A DNA stretch of 64,000 nt from Aminobacter ciceronei. GTDB taxonomy: Bacteria; Pseudomonadota; Alphaproteobacteria; Rhizobiales; Rhizobiaceae. Shown here piece by piece: positions 54,170 to 62,839 of the stretch. The notes under the pieces are model-generated. The model was not told the origin of the DNA, searched no databases, and worked only from the letters and a program-made list of their open reading frames with translations. The translations under genes were made by a program, and so were the position numbers. The stretch is from the NCBI RefSeq assembly GCF_014138625.1, contig NZ_JACJHY010000018.1, positions 62,001-126,000 of the forward strand. Reading direction: 5' to 3'. Numbering within the stretch: the stretch's first letter is position 1; the number at the start of each line of letters is the position of its first letter.

Positions 54170-54839
54170 CGCCTTCTCCTTCGCTGATGCTGAACCCACC
54201 GAACAGGCGTCGGCTCAGATATGTATCCCGGACCCATGCGTGCCCACTGGCGCCCCAGGCCGAGCCCCAGGAGTTGCGCACTAGAATGAGGTTCTCGCTT
54301 CCGAGGCGGCCATGTCCCACCGCAACGACGGCGTGCCCGCGCTGCCGATCGATCGGCTCGCTGTCATTGGGAAGAACGATTTCGGCGCCGGTCCGCAGCC
54401 ACGTCGTCGCCGCTGTAAAGGCACCCGAGACAAACAAGGCGAGAACGACCGGTCTGCTGCGATCCAGTGCGTCCCTGATATTGGCCAGGTCGGCACCGCA
54501 GGCATCCGAACCGCAGCGAAACAGCGCGGCCACGCCCGCCGGAGGGCGCCACGCCGTGGGTGATGGGGGTAGTCCGTTATAGGGCCAGATACTCTCCAGC
54601 GGCTGTCCGAGATCGTAGAGGATATGGCGGGTGTCTGGGATCGTCGTGCCTTCCCTTGGGCCAGTGCCGGCGCGCTGTGCCGCGTGGTAGAATAGCCACT
54701 CAACGCACAGCGGATCGGGGTCGGTGCGCGCCTGCTCATGCACTGCCGAGGCAGCGAACGACAAGCAGGTCGGACGACGACCCTGATCGCGCACCGGCCC
54801 GAGGCTAGACCGCAAGTCCTGCAGCACATTGAGAGTCAT
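54117..54839 (-). CDS. Papain-like (C1) cysteine peptidase
   Basis: 240 residues without a signal peptide, so cytoplasmic. The full papain set is present: Q19 and C25 (RDQGRRPTCLSFAAS), H169 (RGHAVVAVG) and N189 in VRNSWGSAWG. It should be an active cysteine peptidase or a transacylase on the same fold. Its start overlaps the end of the ImmA/chagasin-like gene (ATGA), tying the two in expression. Confidence 0.85.
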   Translation of the reverse strand: MTLNVLQDLRSSLGPVRDQGRRPTCLSFAASAVHEQARTDPDPLCVEWLFYHAAQRAGTGPREGTTIPDTRHILYDLGQPLESIWPYNGLPPSPTAWRPPAGVAALFRCGSDACGADLANIRDALDRSRPVVLALFVSGAFTAATTWLRTGAEIVLPNDSEPIDRQRGHAVVAVGHGRLGSENLILVRNSWGSAWGASGHAWVRDTYLSRRLFGGFSISEGEGDVLQSDAGGIDARARVG

Positions 54840-55864
54840 GAGGCCGCCAGAAGCTCCTCGCGCTGGGGCTCGAACAGACCTGCTTCGTCGCTTGTCGCGG
54901 TCTTGCAGTAGAGCGTCAGCAGTTGCGGGTCGTCATTGGGTGCCCAGGGTCTGACCTCGCGCAGCGTCAACAGCCCGGCCAGCGGCCGTTCGGCGTGAGC
55001 AAGCACCCGACGGACGGTCGGGCTGCCAATCTGGCCTTCCGGCACAGGTTCCCGTCCATCGCGCAAAATGGCAAACCCGGCGTCACGAAGTTCGTCGAAG
55101 GTCCAGACATAGCCGCTGCCGCTGTCTTCCTTCAGGCGGAGCAGGAAGAGGTCATCACGGCTGGCCTCGATGACGGCGCCTTCGTCCTGTTCCGTCAGAT
55201 GCCAGACGTCGACGCGCTGGGCGTTCTTCAAGGCGTAGTCGCCCAACAGCTGGCGTTTGAGGTCGCGCGGTTCTGCGCTGCGCAGTTGCTGACCCAGGCT
55301 GCGGCCGATGACGTGCTCGCGTTCTAGGGCGAACACCGTGGCCCGGTAGCTGGTGCCGAAGCGCAGCGACGCCTGATAGACGGTCTCCGGGTGCGTGAAG
55401 TGGTGAGGCTCCCAGCCACGCAATTCCATCTGCTCCTTGATCAGGTATGGCGGAAGCAGGAAGTAGGATGCGAACGCATCAGCCTCGCGTTCCTCCGGTG
55501 GCACTCGAGGTGCTCTAGCGCCATCGCTGGCCCAGGGCGCGCGTCGCAGGATGCCCTCGTCGTCGGCATGCGGATCATGACCGAGGACCAGGTGGCCCAG
55601 CTCGTGCGCCGCGGTGAAACGCTGCATGCCAAGCGGCCGGCGGGTGCTCAGGATGATCCCGGCGACACCCTCTTCGCGGATGAAGGCGCCGAGGAGCGGC
55701 TCAAGCGGCTGGAACATCAGCGTCGCCCCGGAGCGGGCGATGCATCCGAACACATCCACCCGCTGGGCGCGGGAGGCACCGACATCAAGGCGCAGATCGC
55801 GTTGCAGCCGCTTGGCCCCGCGGATGCCGCGAAGGATGGATTCGCGCTCGCTACGACCGACCAT
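54836..55864 (-). CDS. ImmA/IrrE metallopeptidase with a chagasin-like C-terminal domain
   Basis: 342 residues. Residues about 40-140 form an ImmA/IrrE zinc peptidase: H87-E-L-G-H91 and the third-ligand region EEREADAFASYFLLP. Residues about 215-322 resemble the chagasin/I42 inhibitors of papain-like peptidases: SGSGYVW (248-254, in place of NPTTGYxW) and REVRPW (302-307), the conserved RPW loop. The gene is adjacent to a papain-like peptidase, the very target of such inhibitors. ImmA partners normally cleave the neighbouring XRE repressor. ATG 55864 overlaps xre by 14 bases. The inhibitor call is by eye. Confidence 0.75.
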   Translation of the reverse strand: MVGRSERESILRGIRGAKRLQRDLRLDVGASRAQRVDVFGCIARSGATLMFQPLEPLLGAFIREEGVAGIILSTRRPLGMQRFTAAHELGHLVLGHDPHADDEGILRRAPWASDGARAPRVPPEEREADAFASYFLLPPYLIKEQMELRGWEPHHFTHPETVYQASLRFGTSYRATVFALEREHVIGRSLGQQLRSAEPRDLKRQLLGDYALKNAQRVDVWHLTEQDEGAVIEASRDDLFLLRLKEDSGSGYVWTFDELRDAGFAILRDGREPVPEGQIGSPTVRRVLAHAERPLAGLLTLREVRPWAPNDDPQLLTLYCKTATSDEAGLFEPQREELLAAS

Positions 55865-56231
55865 TACCAGCGACCTTCGACCTGGAGCGCAGGAACTCGG
55901 CAAATCGCTGGAGCTCCTGGCGATCGTTGTCCGACAGAGCGCTCGCGGTGCGTGCCAGGAACGCTACATCAGCTGGTACCGCAGCCTCCGGCTCCTCGCC
56001 GGTAAACCAAGTCACCGGACGCTGATACAGTCGGGCAAGCTTCTTCAACTCGATGGCGCTGACGCCGCGGCGACCGTTCTCGATTTCGGAAACAGCGGTG
56101 CGCGGTAGCTCCATGTGTTGCGCAACCTGCTCCTGCTTGAGCCCGACATATTCCCTTGCTTCACGCAACTTTGCGCCGAGGATCACGCCCTCATCCTCGG
56201 CAACGGCGAAGCCCATCCGTTCAGCTGTCAT
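55851..56231 (-). CDS. XRE-family transcriptional repressor
   Basis: 126 residues. The helix-turn-helix is LREAREYVGLKQEQVAQHMELPRTAVSEIENGRR (24-57), with a helical tail (ALSDNDRQELQRFAEFLRSR). It likely represses its own operon through the TGTCGGAA/TTCCGACA dyad at 56563-56579. Its start overlaps the acyl-carrier-protein stop (ATGA), and it is followed by the ImmA-type peptidase gene, its probable cleaving partner. Confidence 0.9.
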   Translation of the reverse strand: MTAERMGFAVAEDEGVILGAKLREAREYVGLKQEQVAQHMELPRTAVSEIENGRRGVSAIELKKLARLYQRPVTWFTGEEPEAAVPADVAFLARTASALSDNDRQELQRFAEFLRSRSKVAGNGRS

Positions 56232-56521
56232 GACACTTGCTCTCCTTCCGGCTGCTCTTGCGCCTGCTGCTTGTCCAGCAATTCCACGACACGCTGGACG
56301 AAAACAGCGACGCAGGTATTCTCATCATCAAAACCGCCTGGCGGCATGGCGGCCTCGGGCAGCTTGACGTTGAACTCTTCTTCGATCCGGATGGCGATCG
56401 AAACCATGATCAGGGAATCGACCTGAGGCTCCCATCCCGCCTTCCGGGTGGGGCGGTCGGCCTGCGCGCTCCGGATCTCGTCGCGGATTATCGCTTCAAT
56501 TGCGGTGGTCGAAACAGTCAT
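56228..56521 (-). CDS. Acyl-carrier-protein-like protein
   Basis: 97 residues. A four-helix carrier-protein pattern with the phosphopantetheine motif D35-S36-L37 (PQVDSLIMVSIAIRIEEEFNVKLPE), so it can probably carry acyl or aminoacyl groups. It is the first gene of the acp-xre-immA-peptidase-TS operon. No ketosynthase, ligase or transferase is nearby, so its substrate is unknown. Start choice is uncertain: ATG 56521 (used) or ATG 56533. A predicted transcription start lies near 56545. Confidence 0.78.
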   Translation of the reverse strand: MTVSTTAIEAIIRDEIRSAQADRPTRKAGWEPQVDSLIMVSIAIRIEEEFNVKLPEAAMPPGGFDDENTCVAVFVQRVVELLDKQQAQEQPEGEQVS

Positions 56522-56541
56522 TGGCGGTCTCATGTCTCGAA

Positions 56542-56580
56542 TTCCGACACACATATAGTGCATGTCGGAAATTCCGACAA
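56542..56580 (-). promoter_or_regulatory. Promoter and XRE operator of the acp-xre operon
   Basis: Minus-strand TTGTCG (56575-56580), 17-base spacer, TATATG (56552-56557). A perfect dyad TGTCGGAA-A-TTCCGACA (56563-56579) covers the -35 box and spacer, and a further half-site TTCCGACA (56542-56549) lies at the expected transcription start. This is the layout of an autorepressed operon. Confidence 0.7.
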
Positions 56581-56661
56581 GAGCTAATGCCGCAGAGATT
56601 TGGTTGAGTTTGACGAACTGGTCCGCCTCCAAAGTGCCATCCTAGACGCCAGCGCACCGAT

Positions 56662-58023
56662 TCAGACCGGCGCGCCGGCGGACGCGGCCGGGTCAGCGAC
56701 CATTGGAAACGCTGCCTCCGGGAAGCCACGTTCCGCGTAGTTGGAGTATGGTCCTGAATAGCCAATGAGGTGAAACACCATGCCATGCATAAGACGATAC
56801 ACCCGATGCAGTTGGTCGAACCGCCGCTGCAACTCGTTGTCCTCCAAATCGCTGGTGGTGATTTGGCGGGTGTGAACCGCCGTGTTGCGGACGCGCACCC
56901 ATGCGGCGATATCGTTCTTCGACACCGCCCCGCGGTTCACAAGCCCCATCATTCGATCTTTCGGCCGGACCATCTCGAGCCCGCCGAGCATGCCGCCGAT
57001 CCGGTTGACCAGGGTCTCGGGATAGCTGCGCTCACCCAGCCATGCCGTCAGTTCCTTCCGCAGCGTTCCATAGTCGACGGTCTCAGACGGCACTTCGGCC
57101 GGTATCAGGTTCGCAATCCCCTCGACCGCGACCGACAGGCCGACCTCCCAAGCTTCGAGCGAGTTTGCGCTTGCTTGACGCGCATGCGCCAGGTGCGCCG
57201 AGCAGGGATGCCACGCATCGGCGATCGGCGCCGCGAGCGCGTATCGCAGGTAATGCTGCAACAGCGTGATGATCGGCGCCGTGTTGCCTGGGCTGCGGGT
57301 ATTGAGGGGCGGGTACGGATTGATTCTGGACGGCCGGGTGCCCGTCGCGCGCAGCTCGGCGGTCCGCTTTCCGTCACCCGCGCTGTCGGAGATGTCGACG
57401 TGCAGATCGAGGCTAAGCACGAACTGCAGCGCCTCCACCAGGCGCATCTCAAGGGAAGCAGGCAGGCCCCCCTGAGAGCTCGCGGTGACGACGACAGCCT
57501 CGTCTGCACCGCGCTCAATTGTCAGAGCCAGCCGTTGGCCCTCGGAATATTCGATGTCATGTGCTCCGAACAACGCAGTCCAGTTCCGCTCCCGTTGGCC
57601 GAAGAATTCCAGCCGCAACCGTGAAGCAGAATCCCGCCAGCCCAGCCGCCGAATGAAGCGACGTGGTGCGAGGGTCATGACACTGGCATCGGTCACGAAG
57701 GAGATCGATGACCCCAGAAGTGACGGGCTGGCTTCCCACTCGTGTCCGGCATGGTCGATCGCCGATGTCCGATAGTGGTCGTCTTCGCCATACAGGCTTC
57801 CCGAGCTCGACCGCATCTGCCGATTGAACGCCGCGATTCCCATCTGTGGTGTCGTTGCCGCATAGCATTTGACTTCCAGCTTCCCGCTGGCGTCCTGTCT
57901 GAAGTATCCCGGCCCGGTATAGGTAACAGGCTCCGTTTCAGTGCATTGCGCGATCGTGATCGTCGCGAAATCGAGTTCGAGCTCCTTGCGTCGAAAGGCT
58001 TCCGCGGCCTTCTCAAATTCCAT
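56662..58023 (-). CDS. HEPN-domain protein (ApeA-like)
   Basis: 453 residues. The C-terminal third is helical and has the HEPN RNase motif R379-N-TAV-H384 (VRVRNTAVHTRQ). The N-terminal part is beta-rich and resembles the large N-terminal domain of ApeA-type abortive-infection proteins, though I am not certain of that. HEPN proteins of this kind cut RNA when triggered by phage. It lies upstream of the acp-xre promoter on the same strand and may be a separate unit. ATG 58023 follows GGGGGTG. Confidence 0.65.
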   Translation of the reverse strand: MEFEKAAEAFRRKELELDFATITIAQCTETEPVTYTGPGYFRQDASGKLEVKCYAATTPQMGIAAFNRQMRSSSGSLYGEDDHYRTSAIDHAGHEWEASPSLLGSSISFVTDASVMTLAPRRFIRRLGWRDSASRLRLEFFGQRERNWTALFGAHDIEYSEGQRLALTIERGADEAVVVTASSQGGLPASLEMRLVEALQFVLSLDLHVDISDSAGDGKRTAELRATGTRPSRINPYPPLNTRSPGNTAPIITLLQHYLRYALAAPIADAWHPCSAHLAHARQASANSLEAWEVGLSVAVEGIANLIPAEVPSETVDYGTLRKELTAWLGERSYPETLVNRIGGMLGGLEMVRPKDRMMGLVNRGAVSKNDIAAWVRVRNTAVHTRQITTSDLEDNELQRRFDQLHRVYRLMHGMVFHLIGYSGPYSNYAERGFPEAAFPMVADPAASAGAPV

Positions 58024-58315
58024 AATCACCCCCCGTTCGACCGAGCCCCGTTCAAATAGGCATTCGTCACGAAATCGTCCACGCGGCGGGGATCCACGTG
58101 GCACTGCTCCAGTCTATGAGGAGGTCCGAGCCGAGATATTGCGCCGTAGGCTAAGACTCGCCGAGATCACGGTCGCACAACGGCTACGCGCACGCGGACA
58201 GCGTTCGTTGGCCGAAGCGTTTCGAAATTATGTGGTGGAAGCCGATCCCGTCCGCGCTAATGGGATAAACGCAGCGAAGATGACGCTCAAACTCGCGTTA
58301 GAAGTTGGAAGTTGT

Positions 58316-58585
58316 GGTCAGCTCGGCGAACTGCGCAACCGCTTTGCCGAAACCATGGCTTACGGGGCGTCCGGCCTCAACCTCGTCGTCAATGCCAACA
58401 TCTTGTGGAACACCGTCTATCTCAGCTGTGCCGTCGGTTATGTCCGAGGTCAGGGTATCGTTATCCCAGAGGAATTACTCTCCCAGGTCGCACCGCTCCC
58501 ATGGGTCCATATCGCACTCACCGGTGACTATCTCTGGAGCGAACTTGACCGACCCCTCGAACGATGCAGGCGCGATCCGCGCTAA
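58316..58585 (+). pseudogene. tnpA: Tn3-family transposase remnant (C-terminal end)
   Basis: The reading ASGLNLVVNANILWNTVYL then PEELLSQVAPLPWVHIALTG is the C-terminal signature of Tn3-family TnpA (LWNT.YL, L.PLGW.HI.LTGDY.W). Only about 90 codons remain; the 900-residue upstream part is absent. The preceding 58024-58315, open in the same frame, shows no recognisable transposase or other gene. It marks an old transposition or recombination breakpoint at the edge of the island. Confidence 0.8.
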
Positions 58586-58620
58586 CCGCTTCAATCCAAG
58601 CAACATCAGATTCCCTTAGC

Positions 58621-58637
58621 GGGTATTAGCAATACCC
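58621..58637. terminator. Short inverted repeat between convergent genes
   Basis: GGGTATT-AGC-AATACCC, a 7-base-pair stem with a 3-base loop between the Tn3 remnant and the helicase gene. It could act as a bidirectional terminator, but there is no T-run on either side. Confidence 0.35.
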
Positions 58638-58680
58638 CCGGAGCCCTTTGCAGTCGATGAGTGCCAGCGGCACGGGTTAC

Positions 58681-61251
58681 CTATGCGTCCTCGGTGCTCA
58701 GTTCGGCAATGTCTGTCGTCTCTTTGGCCACCACGGTGTCGTAGAGACCGTAGTGGGTCAATCCCTTATGGCTTTCGATACCTGTGTAGCGAAGGGAGGC
58801 ATCTTCATAGCGGCGGAATGCGAAAACTGCTTCGTTCATCCGCTCGGTGTTGAACACCTTCAGCCGAACCAGGAGATGGAAGTCCGCTACCGTCAAACCC
58901 GTTACGGTCAAAAATAGATCCGGCTCGATCTTGGTGATGACATCCTGAAGCGTGTTTTCGCGAAAGTCTGTGAGATACATGAAGGCCGGAATGCGGGTAG
59001 CGAATTTGATTAGCTTTTCCTGAACGAGCTTGCGCTTGGATTTGTATTCCTTCTCTTCATCGCTCAGCTCTTTCTTCTCTTTTCTGGATAGCCCACCGTC
59101 CTTGGCTTTCTGCTTGAGCTCCTTGACCTTGTCGCTCTTGTTGATGATCGTTTCGATGATGTTGTCGCCCAGCGACCGCCAGCCTTCAATGCGTTCGACG
59201 GCGGCCATCGCCTCGGCACTGTCCAGGACGCGGCCCAGCGTGTCATTGTCCACATTGACGAGCAGCGCGGATTCCCATTTGCGGGCGAGCAGAGTGGCCG
59301 ATGTTCCGGCCATCGCCATATCAAGGATTCCGCCAGCATCGATCTGCATCATGTTTGCACCGTCATAGGCGAGCACGGGCAAGAACGAGACGAGATCTCG
59401 TACGGCATTCTCTGGGTTCGCCTCGCCCGGAGAGAGGCCAATGCCGTATTCCGACAACTGCCGTAGGGCACGGGTCGGCGCGAAGTCAAACACGAAGCAA
59501 ACAGGCTTGAGGACTTCTTCCTCATTTGGGTTGTCGCCGTCGGGATTCTTGATCGACCACGGCGATTGGACTCGAAACGCGGCCTGAAAATACGTCTCCG
59601 GCGATTTGAGATTGCGCAGCATCAGGATCGAGGACCATTGCGCCACCGTCACGCCCGTAGTCAGCTTGCCGCAGGAGAGCGTGATCGTCTTCGCGTCGAA
59701 GCCGTTTCCGATTGCGTCTCGAACTGGTGGAAGGGCTTCGAGACCGATGCCCGCAGATGCGCCTGCCGCAACGACGACATCATAATCGTGCCAGAAGACG
59801 TTTTGTTTCTCGGCCAGCAGGTTCGCCATTGCATGACAGGCCGCGACGTTGGGCAGGAACCAGAATGAGTGCTGGAGGTAGGGGAGAAGACGGACGTCCG
59901 AGTACGGAAATGGCGGCCGCGTCCCCGACTTCAGGCTTTCCACCGCTTGCGGCGCGTAACCTCCACGGATGATGTCGAGCCATTTTTGGACATCAGTTTT
60001 GTGTTTGAAGGTTGCAGCTTCGCCCGTGCCTGTGGCTGCGAAGAATGCGTTCAGATCGAACTCGTCGAACTCGCCCGCACTGGCGATTGCAAGCAGTTCG
60101 TCAGGCATCTGATAGGTGAGAAGCCGCATTTGCGGCAACGCGCCGTAGGGGTTCCGCGCGCCAGGATTCTCGGCCGCGAATTTCTCTTTGGCACGCTGCT
60201 CGTCGGTGTAGGTCCAGTTGAAAATTTGTTCCTCGATGAACTCGCCCGTTGCCAATGCCTTGAACGGGGTGCCGGACAGATAGAGGTAGGCCCTGGTGGT
60301 GATCGGGAGGAATTCCGCCTCGTTTTCCGATAGCACATTGAGGTCTTCGTTCACGTTTTCCAGGTCGACATTGTATTCCAGCTTGGCTTCCCGGTTAGCG
60401 TCGTCTTCGCCTTCGAACAGCTCTTTGGCGGTCTCCCGCCATGCACCGAAGTGGTATTCGTCGAAGACGACGAGATCCCAATTGATCGTGTGGATCCATC
60501 CATTTTTGGCTTTGATATTTCCGAATTTGTCGCGCCCGAGCAGGTCCTGGAAGGATCCGAAATAAACTAGCGGCTTCTTGTCGTCGATCTGGCTCGGATC
60601 ACGCTCCGAATTGCGTGACAGATATTGCCATCCGTCGAAATCCACATGGGATTCGAGATCGGTTTGCCAGGCGTCCTCGACTGCGGGTTTGAAGGTCAGC
60701 ACCAACATCCGCTTGGCACCGAGTTTTTTCGCCAACTGATAGGACGTAAACGTCTTTCCGAACCGCATTTTAGCGTTCCAGAGAAAGCGTGGAACGGCAT
60801 TCGCATCCTGCCGCCAGCGGGATTGGAAATATTCGTAGGTCTCGTCGACCGCCGCAGCCTGTTCTTTGCGAAGCGGGAACGTTTCGTGATGCGTGCCCGT
60901 AAACTGCTGACCGGTCCGTAATTCGGCCAGCACCGTCTTCACGTCGGCTACCTTGCAGCGCATCCATTCGAGCTGCTGGTTGGCGAATCCCTTGCGCTTG
61001 AGAGCCTCGCGCACAGCATGATCGGTGATGATCGAGCCGTCGTCGCGCGTGGCATCCTCATCGAGCTCGATCACGTAGTTCGTAATCGCGGCCGTCTTCA
61101 ACTGCTCGGCGATCCGCTGCTTCACGTCGCGGGTCGTCTGGCCGACTTTCAGCAAGCCATCATGCGCGGCATCAGCGATAGCATACGCATAGATGCGCGG
61201 GCGCGCTTCCGGCTTCGGAGTGAGGACTTCCTCTATTGTCGGCTTATTCAT
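58681..61251 (-). CDS. SF2 helicase with N-terminal GIY-YIG nuclease-like domain
   Basis: 856 residues. Residues about 18-60 carry a GIY-YIG-type motif (RIYAYAI...LLKVGQTTRDVKQRI). The helicase has Walker A MRFGKT at 162-167, the D264-E-Y-H box (VVFDEYHFG), YLSGTPFKAL and a C-terminal helicase lobe (TLSCGKLTTGVTVAQWSSILMLR). A charged Lys/Glu helix near 690-720 follows. No PD-(D/E)xK motif was noticed, so GIY-YIG would be the cutting domain. It is the third gene after two methyltransferase genes, implying a restriction system. ATG 61251 overlaps the methyltransferase stop. Confidence 0.78.
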   Translation of the reverse strand: MNKPTIEEVLTPKPEARPRIYAYAIADAAHDGLLKVGQTTRDVKQRIAEQLKTAAITNYVIELDEDATRDDGSIITDHAVREALKRKGFANQQLEWMRCKVADVKTVLAELRTGQQFTGTHHETFPLRKEQAAAVDETYEYFQSRWRQDANAVPRFLWNAKMRFGKTFTSYQLAKKLGAKRMLVLTFKPAVEDAWQTDLESHVDFDGWQYLSRNSERDPSQIDDKKPLVYFGSFQDLLGRDKFGNIKAKNGWIHTINWDLVVFDEYHFGAWRETAKELFEGEDDANREAKLEYNVDLENVNEDLNVLSENEAEFLPITTRAYLYLSGTPFKALATGEFIEEQIFNWTYTDEQRAKEKFAAENPGARNPYGALPQMRLLTYQMPDELLAIASAGEFDEFDLNAFFAATGTGEAATFKHKTDVQKWLDIIRGGYAPQAVESLKSGTRPPFPYSDVRLLPYLQHSFWFLPNVAACHAMANLLAEKQNVFWHDYDVVVAAGASAGIGLEALPPVRDAIGNGFDAKTITLSCGKLTTGVTVAQWSSILMLRNLKSPETYFQAAFRVQSPWSIKNPDGDNPNEEEVLKPVCFVFDFAPTRALRQLSEYGIGLSPGEANPENAVRDLVSFLPVLAYDGANMMQIDAGGILDMAMAGTSATLLARKWESALLVNVDNDTLGRVLDSAEAMAAVERIEGWRSLGDNIIETIINKSDKVKELKQKAKDGGLSRKEKKELSDEEKEYKSKRKLVQEKLIKFATRIPAFMYLTDFRENTLQDVITKIEPDLFLTVTGLTVADFHLLVRLKVFNTERMNEAVFAFRRYEDASLRYTGIESHKGLTHYGLYDTVVAKETTDIAELSTEDA

Positions 61252-62839
61252 CACCCGCCCCCATCGGGCGGATCATCTGTTCGATGAACGCTATCTCGGA
61301 ATCGGCGATGCCGTATTTCTTGTAGAGATCGGCGTCCGTCCAGGTTCGATCCCAGGTCTGGACCGGAACCCAACGGTACATGCCGCGGAAAACGTGTTGG
61401 GCAGGCTTGCGCAGCGAAACAAGGAACCGCGCCAGTCTCGTTCGCAGGTACGACTGCACGCTCTCAGCTTCGATCTTCGATGCCAAGGGCCCGGCAACGA
61501 GGTAGGTTTGAGTGCATACCGATCCCGGCTCACCGATAATCGGCGGCCCTAACACGATATCGACCCCGCTCCGCTCCCGTTCGCGGCCGGAGCCAGCGAC
61601 GGGGAGAAACAGCTTCCAGACGTCAATCAGTTGCTGGTTTTTGTTGATCGCACCGCGAGACATTGCGCCGCGAACTCGTTTTGTGGCGACGTTCGCGTAG
61701 AGAAGGACCTGCGTATCGTTCGGCACCGCGTCCCGCTTGTAGTCTGAAAAATTCGTCGGAAGGCCGAACGGGGTGTCTCCGCTGACAAGCTCCTCAAAAG
61801 ATCGCTCTCCAGCTGCGACGACTTTCTGCAAAATGTCGACCGCCCGCTTGTCGCGTACGAAGACGTCGAACTCGTCCAAGGCGCGCGGATATGGTCCAAT
61901 GACCGCGCCATTTCTGTGATACGTGCATTCGCATGGCCCCGGATTGTCGCGGTTCCACAGAAAGTAGCAAATGCCGCCGCCGATACCTACTGTGGGAAAT
62001 GCATCCTTCGCGTTCTCATAGTCGACGAGCGTGCGCAAACGCTGGTCGCCGAGAAATTCAGCTCGGAATTCGCCAAGCCCACGACCCCCAGCCATCCATC
62101 TCGAAGGGATGACCATGCACAGGAACTTCGGCTCCAGACGCACGGCCTGTTCCACGAACAGTTGGTAGATCGGGGAATCGTTCGTTCCGCCACCGCCCCC
62201 CGTCATCTGATAAGGCGGGTTCCCTATGATCACGTCGAACTGCATGTCGCCTCCAAACAACTCGGCGATCCGAGCCGCAATGTCGTCAGTGTGAATGAAC
62301 GCGTAGGCATGGCTCTCAAGGCCATCTTCGCGGTGGAATATCGCGCGTGGTGCGTTGCAAAACTTGCATTTCGCGCCGTCCCACGTGTGCTCCATCGGCT
62401 CAAACCAGATGTTGCCTGTCTCGCTGTTGAAGCTCCGGGCAATCGAATGGCTGCCGTTTGCCTGCTTGCTGCAATAGACGCTGCGCCGTGCCAGCAGGCT
62501 CGTAAGGTTCGTGATTGCAATCCCGAACACCTGCTTGGTCAGGATGTGGTCTACACGTTCCTCGAGGTCAGGAAACTCGCTCGCCAACCCATCCGTGAGA
62601 CGTCTGGTGATGGCACGTAGGAAAACGCCCGACTTCGCGAAGGGATCTAGGAACTTGACCGAGCTGTCAGCCCAGATGTCTGCCCCATTATTCGCGGCTG
62701 CCCAGGCTTCTGCCACAGAATCCAACATCCGGTTTGCAAACTCAGGCGGAGTAAAAACCTCGTCGTTCGAAAGGTTTGCGATGCACGTCAGGACATCCGG
62801 ATTCCGTCCACGTAGCGCAAAAGGCACCTGTTGATCCAT
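61244..62839 (-). CDS. Eco57I-type N6-adenine DNA methyltransferase
   Basis: 531 residues. The SAM motif reads LDPFAKSGVF (64-73, a variant of DPAxGxG) and the catalytic motif IV NPPY is at 207-210 (FDVIIGNPPYQM). CKFCNAP near 158 and nearby cysteines could bind zinc. The C-terminal half would be target recognition. It protects host DNA or serves as the modification arm of the system with the helicase at 58681. It starts within the stop of the shorter gene at 62839 (TGATG). Confidence 0.82.
   Translation of the reverse strand: MDQQVPFALRGRNPDVLTCIANLSNDEVFTPPEFANRMLDSVAEAWAAANNGADIWADSSVKFLDPFAKSGVFLRAITRRLTDGLASEFPDLEERVDHILTKQVFGIAITNLTSLLARRSVYCSKQANGSHSIARSFNSETGNIWFEPMEHTWDGAKCKFCNAPRAIFHREDGLESHAYAFIHTDDIAARIAELFGGDMQFDVIIGNPPYQMTGGGGGTNDSPIYQLFVEQAVRLEPKFLCMVIPSRWMAGGRGLGEFRAEFLGDQRLRTLVDYENAKDAFPTVGIGGGICYFLWNRDNPGPCECTYHRNGAVIGPYPRALDEFDVFVRDKRAVDILQKVVAAGERSFEELVSGDTPFGLPTNFSDYKRDAVPNDTQVLLYANVATKRVRGAMSRGAINKNQQLIDVWKLFLPVAGSGRERERSGVDIVLGPPIIGEPGSVCTQTYLVAGPLASKIEAESVQSYLRTRLARFLVSLRKPAQHVFRGMYRWVPVQTWDRTWTDADLYKKYGIADSEIAFIEQMIRPMGAGDE

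Noticed and set aside
57941..58315. N-terminal part of the plus-strand frame containing the Tn3 remnant
   Set aside because: It overlaps the start of the HEPN gene and shows no transposase homology; only the last 90 codons were kept.
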